Shown: positions 1-9,397, counted from the stretch's first letter. The stretch: DNA of 64,000 nucleotides from an uncultured Chlorobiaceae bacterium (GCA_903839405.1 CAIMCD010000009.1:28700-92699), one strand, 5' to 3'. Made by a program: numbers and translations. Notes: generated by a model from the sequence alone, not told the origin.

Positions 1-1
1 T

Positions 2-130
2 ACGGCCGATGTTATTGCCCTGCACGGGGTACTTGACGGGAGCGTGAATTTTATCCAGAAACCATTCTCCTTCAATGTGCTTGCCAAAACCGTGCACAAG
101 TTGCTCAAAACCCCGGAGCTTATGTCATAA
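2..130 (+). CDS. C-terminal end of a response-regulator receiver domain (partial)
   Basis: Only the last 42 codons are inside the window; the gene begins upstream. The fragment ends a CheY-like receiver domain: GSVNFIQKPFS carries the conserved Lys-Pro at the end of beta-5, and an amphipathic last helix (FNVLAKTVHKLLKTPE) follows. There is no output domain after the receiver, so the protein is either a single-domain regulator or, more likely, a hybrid histidine kinase that ends in a receiver. The stop is followed by a perfect Shine-Dalgarno-like AAAGGAGGT with no start codon at a useful distance. Confidence 0.8.
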   Translation, partial: TADVIALHGVLDGSVNFIQKPFSFNVLAKTVHKLLKTPELMS

Positions 131-194
131 AAGGAGGTAATCAAACGATTCAGCTTTTTTTAGCAAACCATTCCTAAACCCTGGAGGATAAAAG

Positions 195-746
195 ATGATG
201 AACAAACTTTTTGTTGCGGTTGTGCTCTGTGGAGTGCTTGGTTTCAGCCGGGCATATGCGGTCGATTTTACCTTGAAGAGTCCTGATTTGGGTGGTCAGT
301 TAAGTGCAGCCGAGGTCTATTCGGCTGGTGGCTGCAACGGCAAAAATATCTCACCACGGCTCAATTGGTCGAATCCGCCACAAAACACCAGAAGCTTTGC
401 CGTGACCGTTTATGATCCCGATGCTCCGACCGGAAGCGGCTGGTGGCACTGGGTTATGTTCAACATCCCGGCGGCAACCAGTGAACTGAAACAGGACGCG
501 GGGAATCTGCAGAAAATGGTTGCACCCAAAGGGAGCATCCAGAGTGTGACGGACTGGGGAAAACCGGGATTCGGCGGAGCCTGCCCTCCAAAGGGTGACA
601 AGGCGCACCGATACATTTTTACCATCTATGCCCTTGATGTGGAAAAACTGGAAGCCGATGAAAAAACCCTTCCCGCCACAGTCGGCTATTTGCTGAACAG
701 TCATGCCATATCGAAAGCATCGCTCATCTCCTATTACGGCCGGTAG
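195..746 (+). CDS. Secreted PEBP / Raf kinase inhibitor-like protein (YbhB/YbcL family)
   Basis: 183 residues beginning with a clear signal peptide (about residues 1-22, ending AYA), so it acts in the periplasm. The phosphatidylethanolamine-binding-protein fold is visible from TVYDPDAP and WWHWVMFNIP, with the family's GKPGFGGACPP anion-pocket segment further on. Bacterial members bind small anionic or phospholipid-like ligands; no enzymatic role is established for them. A GGAGG at 183-187 precedes two adjacent ATGs (195 and 198); either could start the protein. It appears to stand alone between the receiver gene and a convergent dioxygenase gene. Confidence 0.9.
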   Translation: MMNKLFVAVVLCGVLGFSRAYAVDFTLKSPDLGGQLSAAEVYSAGGCNGKNISPRLNWSNPPQNTRSFAVTVYDPDAPTGSGWWHWVMFNIPAATSELKQDAGNLQKMVAPKGSIQSVTDWGKPGFGGACPPKGDKAHRYIFTIYALDVEKLEADEKTLPATVGYLLNSHAISKASLISYYGR

Positions 747-761
747 ATGAGTCTTTCGGTG

Positions 762-894
762 CCTCTCTTTATTGCCAGTGAGAAGCCCGAGAACAAGGCG
801 GACGGAGCAGAGAAACCGGAGTGTACACCAGGTACATGAGGATTTCGAGCACCGCCCAACACACTGATTGGGTTTCGGAACAAATAAAGAGAGG
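762..894. repeat. 133-bp element bounded by a 12-bp inverted repeat
   Basis: CCTCTCTTTATT at 762-773 is repeated in perfect inverted form at 883-894. The 109 bases between them have no convincing ORF and contain further short dyads (CCCAA/TTGGG around 865-872). The element fills nearly the whole spacer between two convergent genes (stops at 746 and 917). It has no U-tract, so it is not a standard terminator. It could be an extragenic repeat of this genome or a transcript-end structure. Confidence 0.45.
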
Positions 895-916
895 TGTCCA
901 CCATCGGTTTCCAGGC

Positions 917-1705
917 TCAGCCGAGCTGTACGGCAAGCATGGAAACCGAACCGCCTTCAATCCCTTTGACCGGAAAGGTCACGCTATCTTCCTCCGTGCG
1001 GGTGCCCATGACATAGAGGAGCGGCAGGTAGTGATCGGGAGTCGGAACCGAGAGCCGGGCTTCATCGCCAAGTAGTTCGTAATCGATCAGCCTTTCATTC
1101 TCTCCCGCAAGCAGGATTCGCTGCACCTCTTCATCAAAACCTGTTGCCCAACTGTAGGGCGCAGCTTCGTTACGGCCCCATGCGTAAGCGTGGAGATTGT
1201 GCACCACATTACCGCTGCCGAGTATCAGCACCCCTTCCTGGCGGAGAGCCGCCAGCCGCTGGCCGGTTTCATAGTGGAAGCGGCTCTCCATCCGCTGGTC
1301 AATACTGAGCTGGACGACGGGAATGTCGGCCTCCGCATAGAGATGTCGGAGTACCGACCAGCTTCCGTGGTCAAGCCCCCGCTCTTGGTCAATCGACACT
1401 GGCAGAGGATCAAGCAACTCCTGAACCCGACGGGCCAGTTCGGGTTTTCCCGGCGCTGGGTACTCTACCCTGTAGAGTGCTTCGGGGAAGCCGCTGAAAT
1501 CGTGGATGGTCGGCGGTGCCAGAGATCCCGTAACGGCACATTCCGGCTGGTACCAATGCGCCGAGATTGCCAAAATCGCTTCGGGCCGGGGAAGGGAGCG
1601 CCCGATCTTTTGCCAGCCGTCGCTCCATACACTCCTTGAAAGTGCATGCATCGGGTTACCGTGCCCTAAAAACAGGGCGGGCATTGGTCTGCGGCTTGTC
1701 ATCAT
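917..1705 (-). CDS. Extradiol ring-cleavage dioxygenase, LigB/DODA (YgiD) class
   Basis: 262 residues, the usual size for the 4,5-DOPA extradiol dioxygenase family. Family landmarks in order: LFLGHGNPMHAL near the N-terminus and AISAHWY (metal-ligand histidines), HDFSGFP, DHGSWSVLRHLY with the catalytic His, and LGSGNVVHNL. Members are single-domain metal enzymes that open catechol rings with O2. The physiological substrate cannot be read from the sequence; plant-like DOPA cleavage is only the name-giving activity. The gene is divergent from the sulfite reductase operon. An oxygen-consuming enzyme is odd in an obligate anaerobe and may serve in detoxification. Confidence 0.85.
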   Translation of the reverse strand: MMTSRRPMPALFLGHGNPMHALSRSVWSDGWQKIGRSLPRPEAILAISAHWYQPECAVTGSLAPPTIHDFSGFPEALYRVEYPAPGKPELARRVQELLDPLPVSIDQERGLDHGSWSVLRHLYAEADIPVVQLSIDQRMESRFHYETGQRLAALRQEGVLILGSGNVVHNLHAYAWGRNEAAPYSWATGFDEEVQRILLAGENERLIDYELLGDEARLSVPTPDHYLPLLYVMGTRTEEDSVTFPVKGIEGGSVSMLAVQLG

Positions 1706-1897
1706 GAATTGTTTTGGGGTTGTGCGAGGAAAATATTCTCAAAGTCTCTTTCATTTCATATGGCCCTGCCAAAAGGTAACACTCTTTGGATGGTATTAAT
1801 TTTGTGGTAAAGAGTGTTTCCCTCTGTTTACAACTTGTCGTGGAACGCTTGTAATCTGTGCATTTTTTTTCGCCCGATATCTCCAGAATAGCTCCTT

Positions 1898-1949
1898 ATA
1901 CCATATTTGCGGTATTTCGCTTGCCGGTAAAAAGATGAGTCGTTATATT
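1898..1949 (+). promoter_or_regulatory. Operator dyad plus sigma70-like promoter of the sulfate reduction operon
   Basis: Within the 341-bp gap 1706-2046, which holds no gene. ATACC (1898-1902) and GGTAT (1911-1915) form a dyad with an 8-base spacer. Five bases later comes TTGCCG (1921-1926), then 17 bases, then TATATT (1944-1949), a good -35/-10 pair that predicts transcription from about 1956. A dyad directly upstream of -35 is where an activator would bind, although repression is not excluded. The same dyad, identical at 17 of 18 bases, stands before the sulfate transporter operon (10813-10830, opposite strand). Confidence 0.6.
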
Positions 1950-1983
1950 CGAGGGTGAAGCGTACCCAGCGTACCCTTACATT

Positions 1984-2008
1984 GCAGGTGTTTCGCCTGC
2001 CTTTTTTT
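1984..2008 (+). terminator. Intrinsic terminator inside the leader of the sulfate reduction operon
   Basis: GCAGG (1984-1988) pairs with CCTGC (1996-2000) around a 7-base loop and is followed by a run of seven T (2002-2008). It lies between the predicted promoter and the first gene (start 2047). The gene upstream is divergent, so no rightward transcript needs to end here. It is therefore best read as an attenuator. Two tandem AGCGTACCC copies lie just before it. No cysteine-rich leader peptide was found in this leader. Confidence 0.55.
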
Positions 2009-2046
2009 CATCCTGACTGTTATTTTTTTATTAAAACCTTCTATGC

Positions 2047-2988
2047 ATGGCAAAGAGCACGCAACTCCATGAGCCTGATTTGGCGGTACTCACTAAGACG
2101 GGTATCCTGCGCCAGAAGCAGCCAAACTATTATGTGATGCGCATCAAGGCGGTTGCCGGTGATCTGAGTGCCCGGCAACTCTCATGCATTGCAGCGGTTG
2201 CTGAACAGTATGGAAAAGGGGTTCTGCATCTTTCAACCCGTCAGGGAGTTGAGATTCACAATGTGCATCGTGACAATCTGGAAAAAGCACTGCTTGAACT
2301 GCAGCAGGCAGGCGTTGAGATGGGCGCTTCCGGCTCGCGGGTTCGGGTAATTGTTGCCTGTCCGGGCGAGGAAACCTGTAAATGGGGGGTTTTTGAAACC
2401 AAGAAGATTGCTCGGGAACTTGATAAAAGGTATTTCAATCAGGATACCCCTTCGAAATTCAAGATGGCAGTAACCGGTTGCTCCAACAACTGTACCAAGG
2501 CCACCGAAAATGATATTGGCATCCGGGGCGCCATAGAGCCCGAATGGGACGCCTCATCATGCTGTGATTGCGGTGTATGCGTTAAGTTCTGCCCGGTACA
2601 GGCGATTACACGCAAGCCGGTAGGCCGTGGCAAGAACAAGGGTTACCGTTATGATATTGACCGGAAGCGGTGCATTAACTGTAGCATTTGCACGAAGCAG
2701 TGCCCCAGCAAAGCGTGGGTGGTCGGCCAGCAAGGGTATAACCTCTATATCGGCGGTACCATGGGAAAAATACCCCGTTTTGCTTCACTCCTGAAAAAAC
2801 AGGTGGAGGGCGAGGCGGAACTCTATGATCTTATTGATAAGGCATTGAGCTGTTACAGAAAGCATGGCCGCAAAAAAGAGCGCTTTGGTCATATGATTGA
2901 CCGTATCGGGCTTCAAGCGGTAAAGGATGAAATTCTTGGCGAAAGCCCCGAGAGCCCAAAAAATGGCCCTCCGCTGGCAGGATCATGA
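2047..2988 (+). CDS. Small sirohaem sulfite reductase with inserted ferredoxin domain (AsrC-like)
   Basis: 313 residues, far shorter than CysI (about 570), matching the compact sulfite/nitrite reductases of anaerobes. Order: ferredoxin-like half-domain (about residues 15-85), first cysteine pair of the sirohaem-coupled cluster in ACPGEETCKWG (CX5C), second pair in TGCSNNCTKA (CX3C), then two ferredoxin-type 4Fe-4S motifs, CCDCGVCVKFCP and CINCSICTKQCP, and a C-terminal helical tail. It should reduce sulfite to sulfide with six electrons, probably from reduced ferredoxin. It is first in an operon with cysH, cysD and cysN, so the role is assimilatory. The start at 2047 is chosen over an out-of-frame ATG at 2044; no strong ribosome binding site is visible. 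Confidence 0.85.
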   Translation: MAKSTQLHEPDLAVLTKTGILRQKQPNYYVMRIKAVAGDLSARQLSCIAAVAEQYGKGVLHLSTRQGVEIHNVHRDNLEKALLELQQAGVEMGASGSRVRVIVACPGEETCKWGVFETKKIARELDKRYFNQDTPSKFKMAVTGCSNNCTKATENDIGIRGAIEPEWDASSCCDCGVCVKFCPVQAITRKPVGRGKNKGYRYDIDRKRCINCSICTKQCPSKAWVVGQQGYNLYIGGTMGKIPRFASLLKKQVEGEAELYDLIDKALSCYRKHGRKKERFGHMIDRIGLQAVKDEILGESPESPKNGPPLAGS

Positions 2989-3009
2989 AACAAAAAGAGT
3001 AAGAGGGTT

Positions 3010-3723
3010 ATGCAAAGAGAAGCGGTTGAACAATTAAGCAGGGAGCTTGCCGGCAAATCACCGGAAAAGATTCTCCGGAGTGCGGTTGATTTTTTTGGAG
3101 CCTCACAGGTCGCCCTGGCTTCAAGTTTTGGTGCCGAGGATCAGGTGCTTTTTGACCTCCTGCATAAAGCACAACTGCCGGTTACGGTTTTTACGCTTGA
3201 TACCGGAAGGCTGCCGCAGGAGAGCTATGATGTGCTGGATTCCACGCGCAAGCACTATGGGCATGAAATCGAGGTGCTTTTTCCCGAAACCTCGGCCGTG
3301 GAGAACATGCAGAGCCGCTATGGGCCAAACCTGTTTTATGAAAGCGTTGAACTTCGCCGGGAGTGCTGCCGCATCCGAAAGGTTGAGCCGCTCAAGAGGA
3401 AGCTCTCAACCCTGACCGCCTGGATTTGCGGGCTTCGCCGGGAGCAGTCGGTTACCCGGAGCGCTGTAGCTCCCATTGAGTGGGATGGGGCGTTTGGTCT
3501 CTACAAAATAAACCCCCTTGCCGAGGTGACGGAAGAGTGGGTATGGGAGTATATTAAATCGAACCATGTGCCCTATAATGCACTGCATGACCGGGGGTAT
3601 CCAAGTATCGGGTGTGCGCCGTGCAGCCGGGCGGTCAAGCCGGGCGAGGATATCCGCGCAGGACGCTGGTGGTGGGAGAGTCCGGAGCACAAGGAGTGCG
3701 GCTTGCATCGTGAGAAACACTAA
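3010..3723 (+). CDS. cysH: Assimilatory adenylylsulfate (APS) reductase, CysH
   Basis: 237 residues of the PAPS/APS reductase family. [10 protein letters not shown] is the PP-loop-like nucleotide site and [10 protein letters not shown] follows. The pair [11 protein letters not shown] and GCAPCSRA supplies the four cysteines of a 4Fe-4S cluster, which marks APS-using enzymes; PAPS-specific CysH lacks them. ECGLH at the C-terminus holds the catalytic cysteine that forms the S-sulfo intermediate. It produces sulfite for the sulfite reductase just upstream (21-base gap), with thioredoxin as reductant. Substrate choice matters here because the APS kinase domain of the operon looks inactive. Confidence 0.95.
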   Translation: MQREAVEQLSRELAGKSPEKILRSAVDFFGASQVALASSFGAEDQVLFDLLHKAQLPVTVFTLDTGRLPQESYDVLDSTRKHYGHEIEVLFPETSAVENMQSRYGPNLFYESVELRRECCRIRKVEPLKRKLSTLTAWICGLRREQSVTRSAVAPIEWDGAFGLYKINPLAEVTEEWVWEYIKSNHVPYNALHDRGYPSIGCAPCSRAVKPGEDIRAGRWWWESPEHKECGLHREKH

Positions 3724-3745
3724 CCATATTGACAAGAGAGAACGA

Positions 3746-4624
3746 ATGGATCATCTCGACAAACTTGAAGCCCAAAGCGTCTATATCCTCAGGGAGGCCT
3801 ACCGCGAATTTAAAAACCTCTGCATGCTCTGGTCGATCGGCAAGGACAGCACGGTTATGCTCTGGCTTGCCCGCAAAGCCTTTTTCGGCCATGTGCCCAT
3901 TCCGCTGGTGCATATTGACACGCACTACAAAATTCCGGAGATGATTGAGTATCGTGACCGGTTTGCGCTTGAGTGGAACCTGAATATGATTTACGGGGAA
4001 AACCGTGAAGCTCTTGAAGGGAAGCTCACCTTTCCCGATGGCAATACTGACCGTATCACCTGCTGCAAATATCTGAAAAGCGAAGCCTTGAAACATACGC
4101 TTTCCGGCGAGTGGCCGCGCTACCGGATGGATCATGAGCTGAAGCGCTATGTGCCTGATGAGGGCCGTGAGCCCTATACCGGCGTGATTGTGGGCGTCCG
4201 GGCCGATGAGGAGGGGAGCCGTTCAAAGGAGCGCTATTTTTCACCGCGCGACAAGGATAATGTCTGGGATGTGGGCGATCAGCCGCCCGAGTTCTGGAAC
4301 CAGTTCAAAACCGATTTCTCTCCCGGAACCCATGTGCGTATTCATCCGCTGCTTGACTGGACCGAGCTGAATATCTGGGAGTATATCGAGCGGGAGCGTA
4401 TTCCGGTTGTCTCGCTCTACTTTAATCAGGGTAGTGGCACACGCTACCGCTCACTTGGCTGTTATCCCTGTACCAATCCGGTGGACTCGGCCGCCAGAAC
4501 GCTTCCCGAAATTATTGATGAACTCAAAAGCGGCAGACTCTCGAATATTGCCGAGCGGGCCGGGCGAGCCCAGGACAGTGAAGATGGCGGTTTGGAAACC
4601 CTTCGCCGTGACGGCTATATGTAG
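3746..4624 (+). CDS. cysD: Sulfate adenylyltransferase subunit 2, CysD
   Basis: 292 residues. The catalytic subunit of the heterodimeric ATP sulfurylase makes APS from ATP and sulfate. The PP-loop is [14 protein letters not shown]; other landmarks are [26 protein letters not shown] and [10 protein letters not shown]. The frame stays open upstream into cysH, but family alignment ([19 protein letters not shown]) and the spacing to cysH place the start at 3746, 22 bases after the cysH stop. It works with CysN, whose GTPase drives the unfavourable reaction. Confidence 0.96.
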   Translation: MDHLDKLEAQSVYILREAYREFKNLCMLWSIGKDSTVMLWLARKAFFGHVPIPLVHIDTHYKIPEMIEYRDRFALEWNLNMIYGENREALEGKLTFPDGNTDRITCCKYLKSEALKHTLSGEWPRYRMDHELKRYVPDEGREPYTGVIVGVRADEEGSRSKERYFSPRDKDNVWDVGDQPPEFWNQFKTDFSPGTHVRIHPLLDWTELNIWEYIERERIPVVSLYFNQGSGTRYRSLGCYPCTNPVDSAARTLPEIIDELKSGRLSNIAERAGRAQDSEDGGLETLRRDGYM

Positions 4625-4683
4625 CCTCAATTGACTGTTGAGGGTGGATGAAAAATGATAATGAGTAACACTTTAGTATTGGC

Positions 4684-6486
4684 ATGATGAATGGACGCGC
4701 ACAAATGAATATTGTTATTGTCGGTCACGTCGATCACGGCAAGAGTACCGTTATCGGGCGACTGCTGGCCGACACCGGCTCACTGCCGGAAGGGCGGCTT
4801 GAATCGGTCAAGGAGAGTTGCCGCCGGAATTCCAAGCCCTTTGAGTATGCTTTTCTGCTTGATGCGCTCAAGGATGAACAGGCACAGGGAATAACCATCG
4901 ACATGGCGCGCTGTTTTTTTAATACGGCCGCGCGGGACTATATCATTATTGATGCTCCCGGCCATATCGAGTTTCTGAAAAATATGATTACCGGCGCATC
5001 GAGAGCTGAAGCGGCCCTTCTGGTGATTGATGCCGACGAGGGTATACAGGAAAACTCCAAGCGGCACGGCCATATGGTTTCCATGCTTGGTGTCAAGCAG
5101 GTGACCGTACTGGTGAATAAAATGGATCTTGTCGGCTACCGTGAAGAGGTGTTTGAAAAGCTGAAAGCCGACTATTCGGCTTTTCTCAGCCAGATCAAGG
5201 TGACGCCGGTCAGCTTTATTCCCATCAGTGCCCGTGAGGGTGATAATATTACGGTTCTCACCGACCGCATGGCCTGGTACCGTGGGGCGAGTGTGCTGGA
5301 GCAGCTTGACCGGTTTAGTGGCGACAAGGAGCTGCACGACAAGCTCTTCCGTTTTCCGGTGCAGGATATCTATAAGTTTACCCGGAGCAATGATGATCGC
5401 CGCATTGTTGCCGGCACGGTTGAGTCAGGATCGGTTCAGGTTGGTGACGAGGTGCTCTTTCTGCCTTCCGCCAAGCGCTCAGCCATCCAATCCGTGGAGT
5501 CGTTCAATACGAGTCAGAAACTGCAGGCTACAGCGGGAGAGGCAACCGGGTTTACCCTTACCACCCAGATCTATATCCGTCCCGGTGAACTGATGGTGAA
5601 GCCATCCGAAACGTTGCCGGAAGTGGGCACCCGGTTCAAGGTCAATATTTTCTGGGTTGGCCGGGCCTCCTTTATCAGGGGGAAGGAGTACAAGCTCAAG
5701 CTTGGTTCGATGCGCGTTGCCGTGAAGCTTGCCGAAATCACCAATACGCTTGATGCTTCGGATCTCAGTTTCAGCAGTACGAAACAGCAGCTCGATTGTC
5801 GTGATGTGGGTGAGTGCATTCTTGAGACCTCCCGTCCCATTGCTTTCGATTTGGCCTTTATCAGCGAGACCACCGGACGCTTCGTTATTGTGGACAATTA
5901 TGAAATTGCCGGTGGCGGTATTGTGCTTGAGAACCTCTCAACCGGAGAGACCCTCTTGCAGCGTCATATCCGCGAGCGTGAAAACAACTGGGAAAAAGGC
6001 TTAGTGCAAAGTGAAGCGCGGGCTGTGGCCAACCGGCACCGCTCCAAGTTTATTATCTTCACCGGCGCGGTTGGCACCGGCAAACGGGCCGTGGCCAAAG
6101 CTCTTGAAGAGAGGCTCTTTGCCAGCCGACTGAACGCCTACTACCTTGGCGTTGCCAATATTGACCGTGGTCTTGATGCCGATCTTGCTTCTTATGTCGA
6201 TAATGGAGGGGAGCGGTTGCGCAGAATCGGTGAATTGGCCCGTATTTTGACCGATGCCGGACTTATTTTCATCACCACCATTGATGATGCCGACGACTTT
6301 GATCTTGAGACCCTCAAGCAGTTGAATGAGCCGAACGATATTCTGGTCATCAATATGGGCGAAAACAACTTCTCCCGTTACCATCCCGATTTTCACCTTC
6401 CGGTGGGTGGTGAGGTTGCTGACGCGGTGAAGCAGGTGACTGAGGTTCTGAAAACCAAAGAGATCATTATCGAGTACGAGATCTAG
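4684..6486 (+). CDS. cysN: Sulfate adenylyltransferase subunit 1 (CysN) with degenerate APS-kinase-like C-terminus
   Basis: 600 residues. Residues 1-430 are the CysN GTPase: G1 [10 protein letters not shown]3 DAPGH, G4 NKMD, then EF-Tu-like beta-barrels. The last 170 residues align with APS kinase (CysC) as in NodQ-type fusions, but the key sites are eroded. The P-loop reads [11 protein letters not shown], with Arg where Ser/Thr should follow the Lys, and the substrate motif DGDN is replaced by [20 protein letters not shown] is still recognisable. Since CysH is of the APS type, PAPS is not needed for assimilation. The start may instead be the ATG at 4705 ([13 protein letters not shown]), the form common in relatives. 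Confidence 0.93.
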   Translation: MMNGRAQMNIVIVGHVDHGKSTVIGRLLADTGSLPEGRLESVKESCRRNSKPFEYAFLLDALKDEQAQGITIDMARCFFNTAARDYIIIDAPGHIEFLKNMITGASRAEAALLVIDADEGIQENSKRHGHMVSMLGVKQVTVLVNKMDLVGYREEVFEKLKADYSAFLSQIKVTPVSFIPISAREGDNITVLTDRMAWYRGASVLEQLDRFSGDKELHDKLFRFPVQDIYKFTRSNDDRRIVAGTVESGSVQVGDEVLFLPSAKRSAIQSVESFNTSQKLQATAGEATGFTLTTQIYIRPGELMVKPSETLPEVGTRFKVNIFWVGRASFIRGKEYKLKLGSMRVAVKLAEITNTLDASDLSFSSTKQQLDCRDVGECILETSRPIAFDLAFISETTGRFVIVDNYEIAGGGIVLENLSTGETLLQRHIRERENNWEKGLVQSEARAVANRHRSKFIIFTGAVGTGKRAVAKALEERLFASRLNAYYLGVANIDRGLDADLASYVDNGGERLRRIGELARILTDAGLIFITTIDDADDFDLETLKQLNEPNDILVINMGENNFSRYHPDFHLPVGGEVADAVKQVTEVLKTKEIIIEYEI

Positions 6487-6537
6487 CGAATTGTTATGAA
6501 TCACTCTCTTTCTGGTGAAGTAAAAGAGTTTTAGTTC

Positions 6538-6570
6538 AAAGAGCCCGGCAATAATCGGGCTCTTTTGTTT
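6538..6570. terminator. Terminator between the convergent cysN and cysA ends
   Basis: AAAGAGCCCG (6538-6547) pairs with CGGGCTCTTT (6556-6565) over an 8-base loop, and a T-rich stretch follows on the + strand. It lies 52 bases after the cysN stop and about 30 bases past the cysA stop on the other strand, so it probably serves both converging operons. Confidence 0.85.
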
Positions 6571-6602
6571 CTCATCTCATAGATAATGAGGATGGGTGGG
6601 AC

Positions 6603-7676
6603 TCAGATTTCGTAATCGCCGGTGAAGACTTTTACACGGTTGAGGGTTACGTAAACCTTCTCTCCTCTTGCAAGCTGCAGGTTGATGTAGTGCTCTCGGG
6701 GGATTTCGGCTTCAATGGGTAGATCAAGCCCCTCACACTCAAGGTTGAGCCCAATCTGACCGCCGAGAAGACGCACCTCACGGATGGTGCCCAGAAGGTC
6801 GCTGTCGCTGCTCTGGATGCGGCTGATGCCGATTTCATGGGGCCTGACAAATGACTGGCTTGGTTTCTCTTCAAGGTTTTTCAGCTCTTCAGGCGCATCA
6901 AACTGGTGATTTCCGAGGGTGACCTTCCCCTTATTAATACGACCGTGGAAGACGTTGACGTTTCCGAGAAAGTTATAGACAAAGGCATTGGCCGGTTGGT
7001 CGTAGACCTCCTGCGGAGTGCCCTCTTGCTCTATTCTGCCCTTGTTTACCACTACAATCCGGTCGGCCAGTTCAAGCGCCTCCTCCTGGTCGTGGGTGAC
7101 AAAAATACTGGTAACGTGAATCTCCTCATGCAGTTTTCTGAGCCACCGGCGCAGCTCCTGACGCACCTTTGCGTCGAGGGCCGAGAAGGGCTCGTCCAAG
7201 AGCAACACTTTTGGATTGACAGCCAGAGCCCTGGCAAGAGCCACACGCTGTCGCTGGCCGCCGGAAAGCTGCGAGGGGTAGCGCTTCATGGCCCACTCCA
7301 TCTGCACCAGTGTCAGAAGGTGCTCAACCCGTTTCTGTATCTCGCTACGGGAGGGGCGCTCCCTCCACGGCAGCACCTTAAGGCCGAAGGCAACATTTTC
7401 AAAAACATTCAGGCGCCGGAAGAGCGCATAGTGCTGGAACACAAACCCGACGTTCTTCTTCCTTGGCGGCAGGTTGGTTGTATCCTTGTTATCCAGAAGT
7501 ATTTGACCCGAGTTCGGCAGTTCAAGGCCGGCAATAATGCGGAGCAGGGTGGTCTTTCCGCAGCCCGATGGCCCCAAGAGAGCAATCAGCTCGCCGGAGT
7601 TGATGTTCAGATTGATGTTGTCGAGCGCCGTATAGGTGGCAAATTTTTTGGTAATGTTTCTGAGTTCGATACCCAT
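6603..7676 (-). CDS. cysA: Sulfate/thiosulfate import ATP-binding protein, CysA
   Basis: 357 residues, the normal CysA length. Walker [11 protein letters not shown]-loop [11 protein letters not shown] signature LSGGQRQR, Walker [13 protein letters not shown], and the switch His in VTHDQEE are all intact. A C-terminal TOBE domain follows (from about residue 240). It hydrolyses ATP on the cytoplasmic face to power sulfate uptake through CysT/CysW with Sbp as the receptor. It is the last gene of the leftward operon sbp-cysT-cysW-cysA, 11 bases after cysW. Confidence 0.96.
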   Translation of the reverse strand: MGIELRNITKKFATYTALDNINLNINSGELIALLGPSGCGKTTLLRIIAGLELPNSGQILLDNKDTTNLPPRKKNVGFVFQHYALFRRLNVFENVAFGLKVLPWRERPSRSEIQKRVEHLLTLVQMEWAMKRYPSQLSGGQRQRVALARALAVNPKVLLLDEPFSALDAKVRQELRRWLRKLHEEIHVTSIFVTHDQEEALELADRIVVVNKGRIEQEGTPQEVYDQPANAFVYNFLGNVNVFHGRINKGKVTLGNHQFDAPEELKNLEEKPSQSFVRPHEIGISRIQSSDSDLLGTIREVRLLGGQIGLNLECEGLDLPIEAEIPREHYINLQLARGEKVYVTLNRVKVFTGDYEI

Positions 7677-7687
7677 GTGTGTTGATC

Positions 7688-8554
7688 CTAATGTTCTAAG
7701 CTGTTGTTCTGAAATTGTTTTTCCAATGAGCTTTTCAGCACGACCGTGAGCAGCGCAAGGAAGACGAGCAGCGAGGCTACGGCAAACGATGCGGTGAAGT
7801 TGTACTCGCTGTAGAGAATTTCAACATGGAGCGGAATCGTGTTGGTCTGGCCGCGGATATGGCCCGAAACAACCGATACGGCACCGAACTCACCGATGGA
7901 GCGTGCACTGCACAAAATCATGCCATACAAAAGCCCAAGGCGGATGTTCGGCAGGGTTATGATGCCAAAAATCTGCCATCCCCGTGCACCAAGGGTAACA
8001 GCGGCCTCCTCCTCATCCCGTCCCTGCGCCTCCATGAGCGGAATCAGTTCGCGCGCCACGAAGGGGAAGGTGACAAAGAGGGTGGCAATGATGATGCCGG
8101 GAGTTGAAAAGATGATTTTAATACCATGCTCTCCCAACCATGAGCCAAAAGGGGTGCGGCTGCCGACCAGCAGCACAAAGATGAGACCGGCAATAACCGG
8201 CGATACGGCAAAGGGCAGGTCAAGCAGACTCTTGAGCGCAGTTTTTCCTGCGAAATTGAATTTGGTGATGGCCCATGCGGCGCTGAGACCGAACACCGCG
8301 TTCAGCGGCACCACCACGGCGGTGGTGAGCAGCGTCAGTTTTATTGCTTCCACAGCATAGGGCTCACGGATCGATTCCAGATAGAAGCTCCACCCTTTCT
8401 GGAACGCCTGTGCAAAGACCAGGGCAAGCGGCAGAAAGATGAAGCCGGTAAAAAAGAGGAGCATAAGCCCGATCAGGAGAATTTGAACCCAGCGAGGATC
8501 CGAGATCCTTTTTTTCAGAACGGGCGGGCTTGCTTGTGTTGTTTGTTTCAGCAT
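7688..8554 (-). CDS. cysW: Sulfate ABC transporter permease, CysW
   Basis: 288 residues with six hydrophobic segments and the binding-protein-dependent permease signature around [23 protein letters not shown] (the EAA loop that docks to the ATPase). The N-terminal [16 protein letters not shown] and the C-terminal [20 protein letters not shown] are typical of CysW. It forms the membrane channel with CysT. The gene lies 6 bases downstream of cysT. Confidence 0.95.
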   Translation of the reverse strand: MLKQTTQASPPVLKKRISDPRWVQILLIGLMLLFFTGFIFLPLALVFAQAFQKGWSFYLESIREPYAVEAIKLTLLTTAVVVPLNAVFGLSAAWAITKFNFAGKTALKSLLDLPFAVSPVIAGLIFVLLVGSRTPFGSWLGEHGIKIIFSTPGIIIATLFVTFPFVARELIPLMEAQGRDEEEAAVTLGARGWQIFGIITLPNIRLGLLYGMILCSARSIGEFGAVSVVSGHIRGQTNTIPLHVEILYSEYNFTASFAVASLLVFLALLTVVLKSSLEKQFQNNSLEH

Positions 8555-8560
8555 TATCGG

Positions 8561-9397
8561 TTAGCGGTATTCTTTTTGTTGCCACTCCTGCACGGCATTC
8601 AGCACGAGCAGCATGGTAAAGGAGATGAGGAGCAGCACCAGCGCAACGGCGGATGCTCCGGCATAATCGAACTGGTCAAGCTTCGTCATAATCATCAGCG
8701 GCGCAATCTCGGTTTTCATCGGCAGATTGCCCGCAATAAAGATCACCGATCCATACTCGCCGATGGCTCGCGCAAAGGCAAGGGTTGTGCCGGTCAAAAG
8801 AGCCGGGAAGAGATGCGGCAGCAAAATTTTCCGGAAGGTCTGCCAGCGGGTCGCTCCAAGGGAGTGGGCCGACTCTTCGGTCTCCAGCTCCAGCTCTTCA
8901 AGTACCGGCTGAATGGTGCGGACCACAAAGGGAAAGCCGATGAAAATCAGCGCCAGCACAATGCCTGTAGGGGTATTGATAATATGGAGATCCCTCTGTG
9001 CGGTGAGCTGGCCAAGCCATCCTATGGGGGAGTAGAGGGTGGCGAAGCAGATACCGGCTACGGCGGTTGGCAAGGCAAAGGGAAGGTCAACCAGGGCGTT
9101 CAGGAAGGCCTGGCCGGGAAAACGGTAACGCACCAGCACCCATGCGGTGAGAAGGCCGGCAAGCGCGTCAAAAATGGCCGAAAAAAATGCTGTCGAAAAA
9201 CTCAGTTTGTAGGAAGCGAGCACCCTTGGCGCGGTGACCGCATGAAAAAAGGAGTCCCATCCCATGGGAATGGTGTTGAAGAGTACCATGCTGAGCGGTA
9301 CAATCACGATGGCTGAAAGGTAGAACACGGTGTATCCTAACGACAGGCCGAATCCGGGCAGAATGTTGCGTCTTTTTCTCTGAAAAAATTCCATCAT
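8561..9397 (-). CDS. cysT: Sulfate ABC transporter permease, CysT (CysU)
   Basis: About 278 residues from the ATG at 9397, close to the E. coli protein. An open extension to 9427 would need a TTG start inside the sbp-cysT hairpin, so I reject it. There are six membrane segments; the EAA loop is ETEESAHSLGATRWQTFRKI, and PFALPTAVAGI and FIAGNLPMKTEIAPL are CysT landmarks. It pairs with CysW as the second channel half. Confidence 0.94.
   Translation of the reverse strand: MMEFFQRKRRNILPGFGLSLGYTVFYLSAIVIVPLSMVLFNTIPMGWDSFFHAVTAPRVLASYKLSFSTAFFSAIFDALAGLLTAWVLVRYRFPGQAFLNALVDLPFALPTAVAGICFATLYSPIGWLGQLTAQRDLHIINTPTGIVLALIFIGFPFVVRTIQPVLEELELETEESAHSLGATRWQTFRKILLPHLFPALLTGTTLAFARAIGEYGSVIFIAGNLPMKTEIAPLMIMTKLDQFDYAGASAVALVLLLISFTMLLVLNAVQEWQQKEYR

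Noticed and set aside
131..142. Perfect Shine-Dalgarno-like AAAGGAGGTAAT right after the receiver gene
   Set aside because: No ATG, GTG or TTG at a suitable distance opens a frame of any length; probably chance or a lost gene start.
1934..1957. Seven-codon ORF (MSRYIRG) upstream of the sulfite reductase
   Set aside because: It lies before the predicted transcription start, spans the -10 element, and has no Cys codons, so it is not a leader peptide.
3566..3745. 60-codon N-terminal extension of CysD overlapping cysH
   Set aside because: The family start aligns with 3746, and the extension is an out-of-frame reading of cysH.
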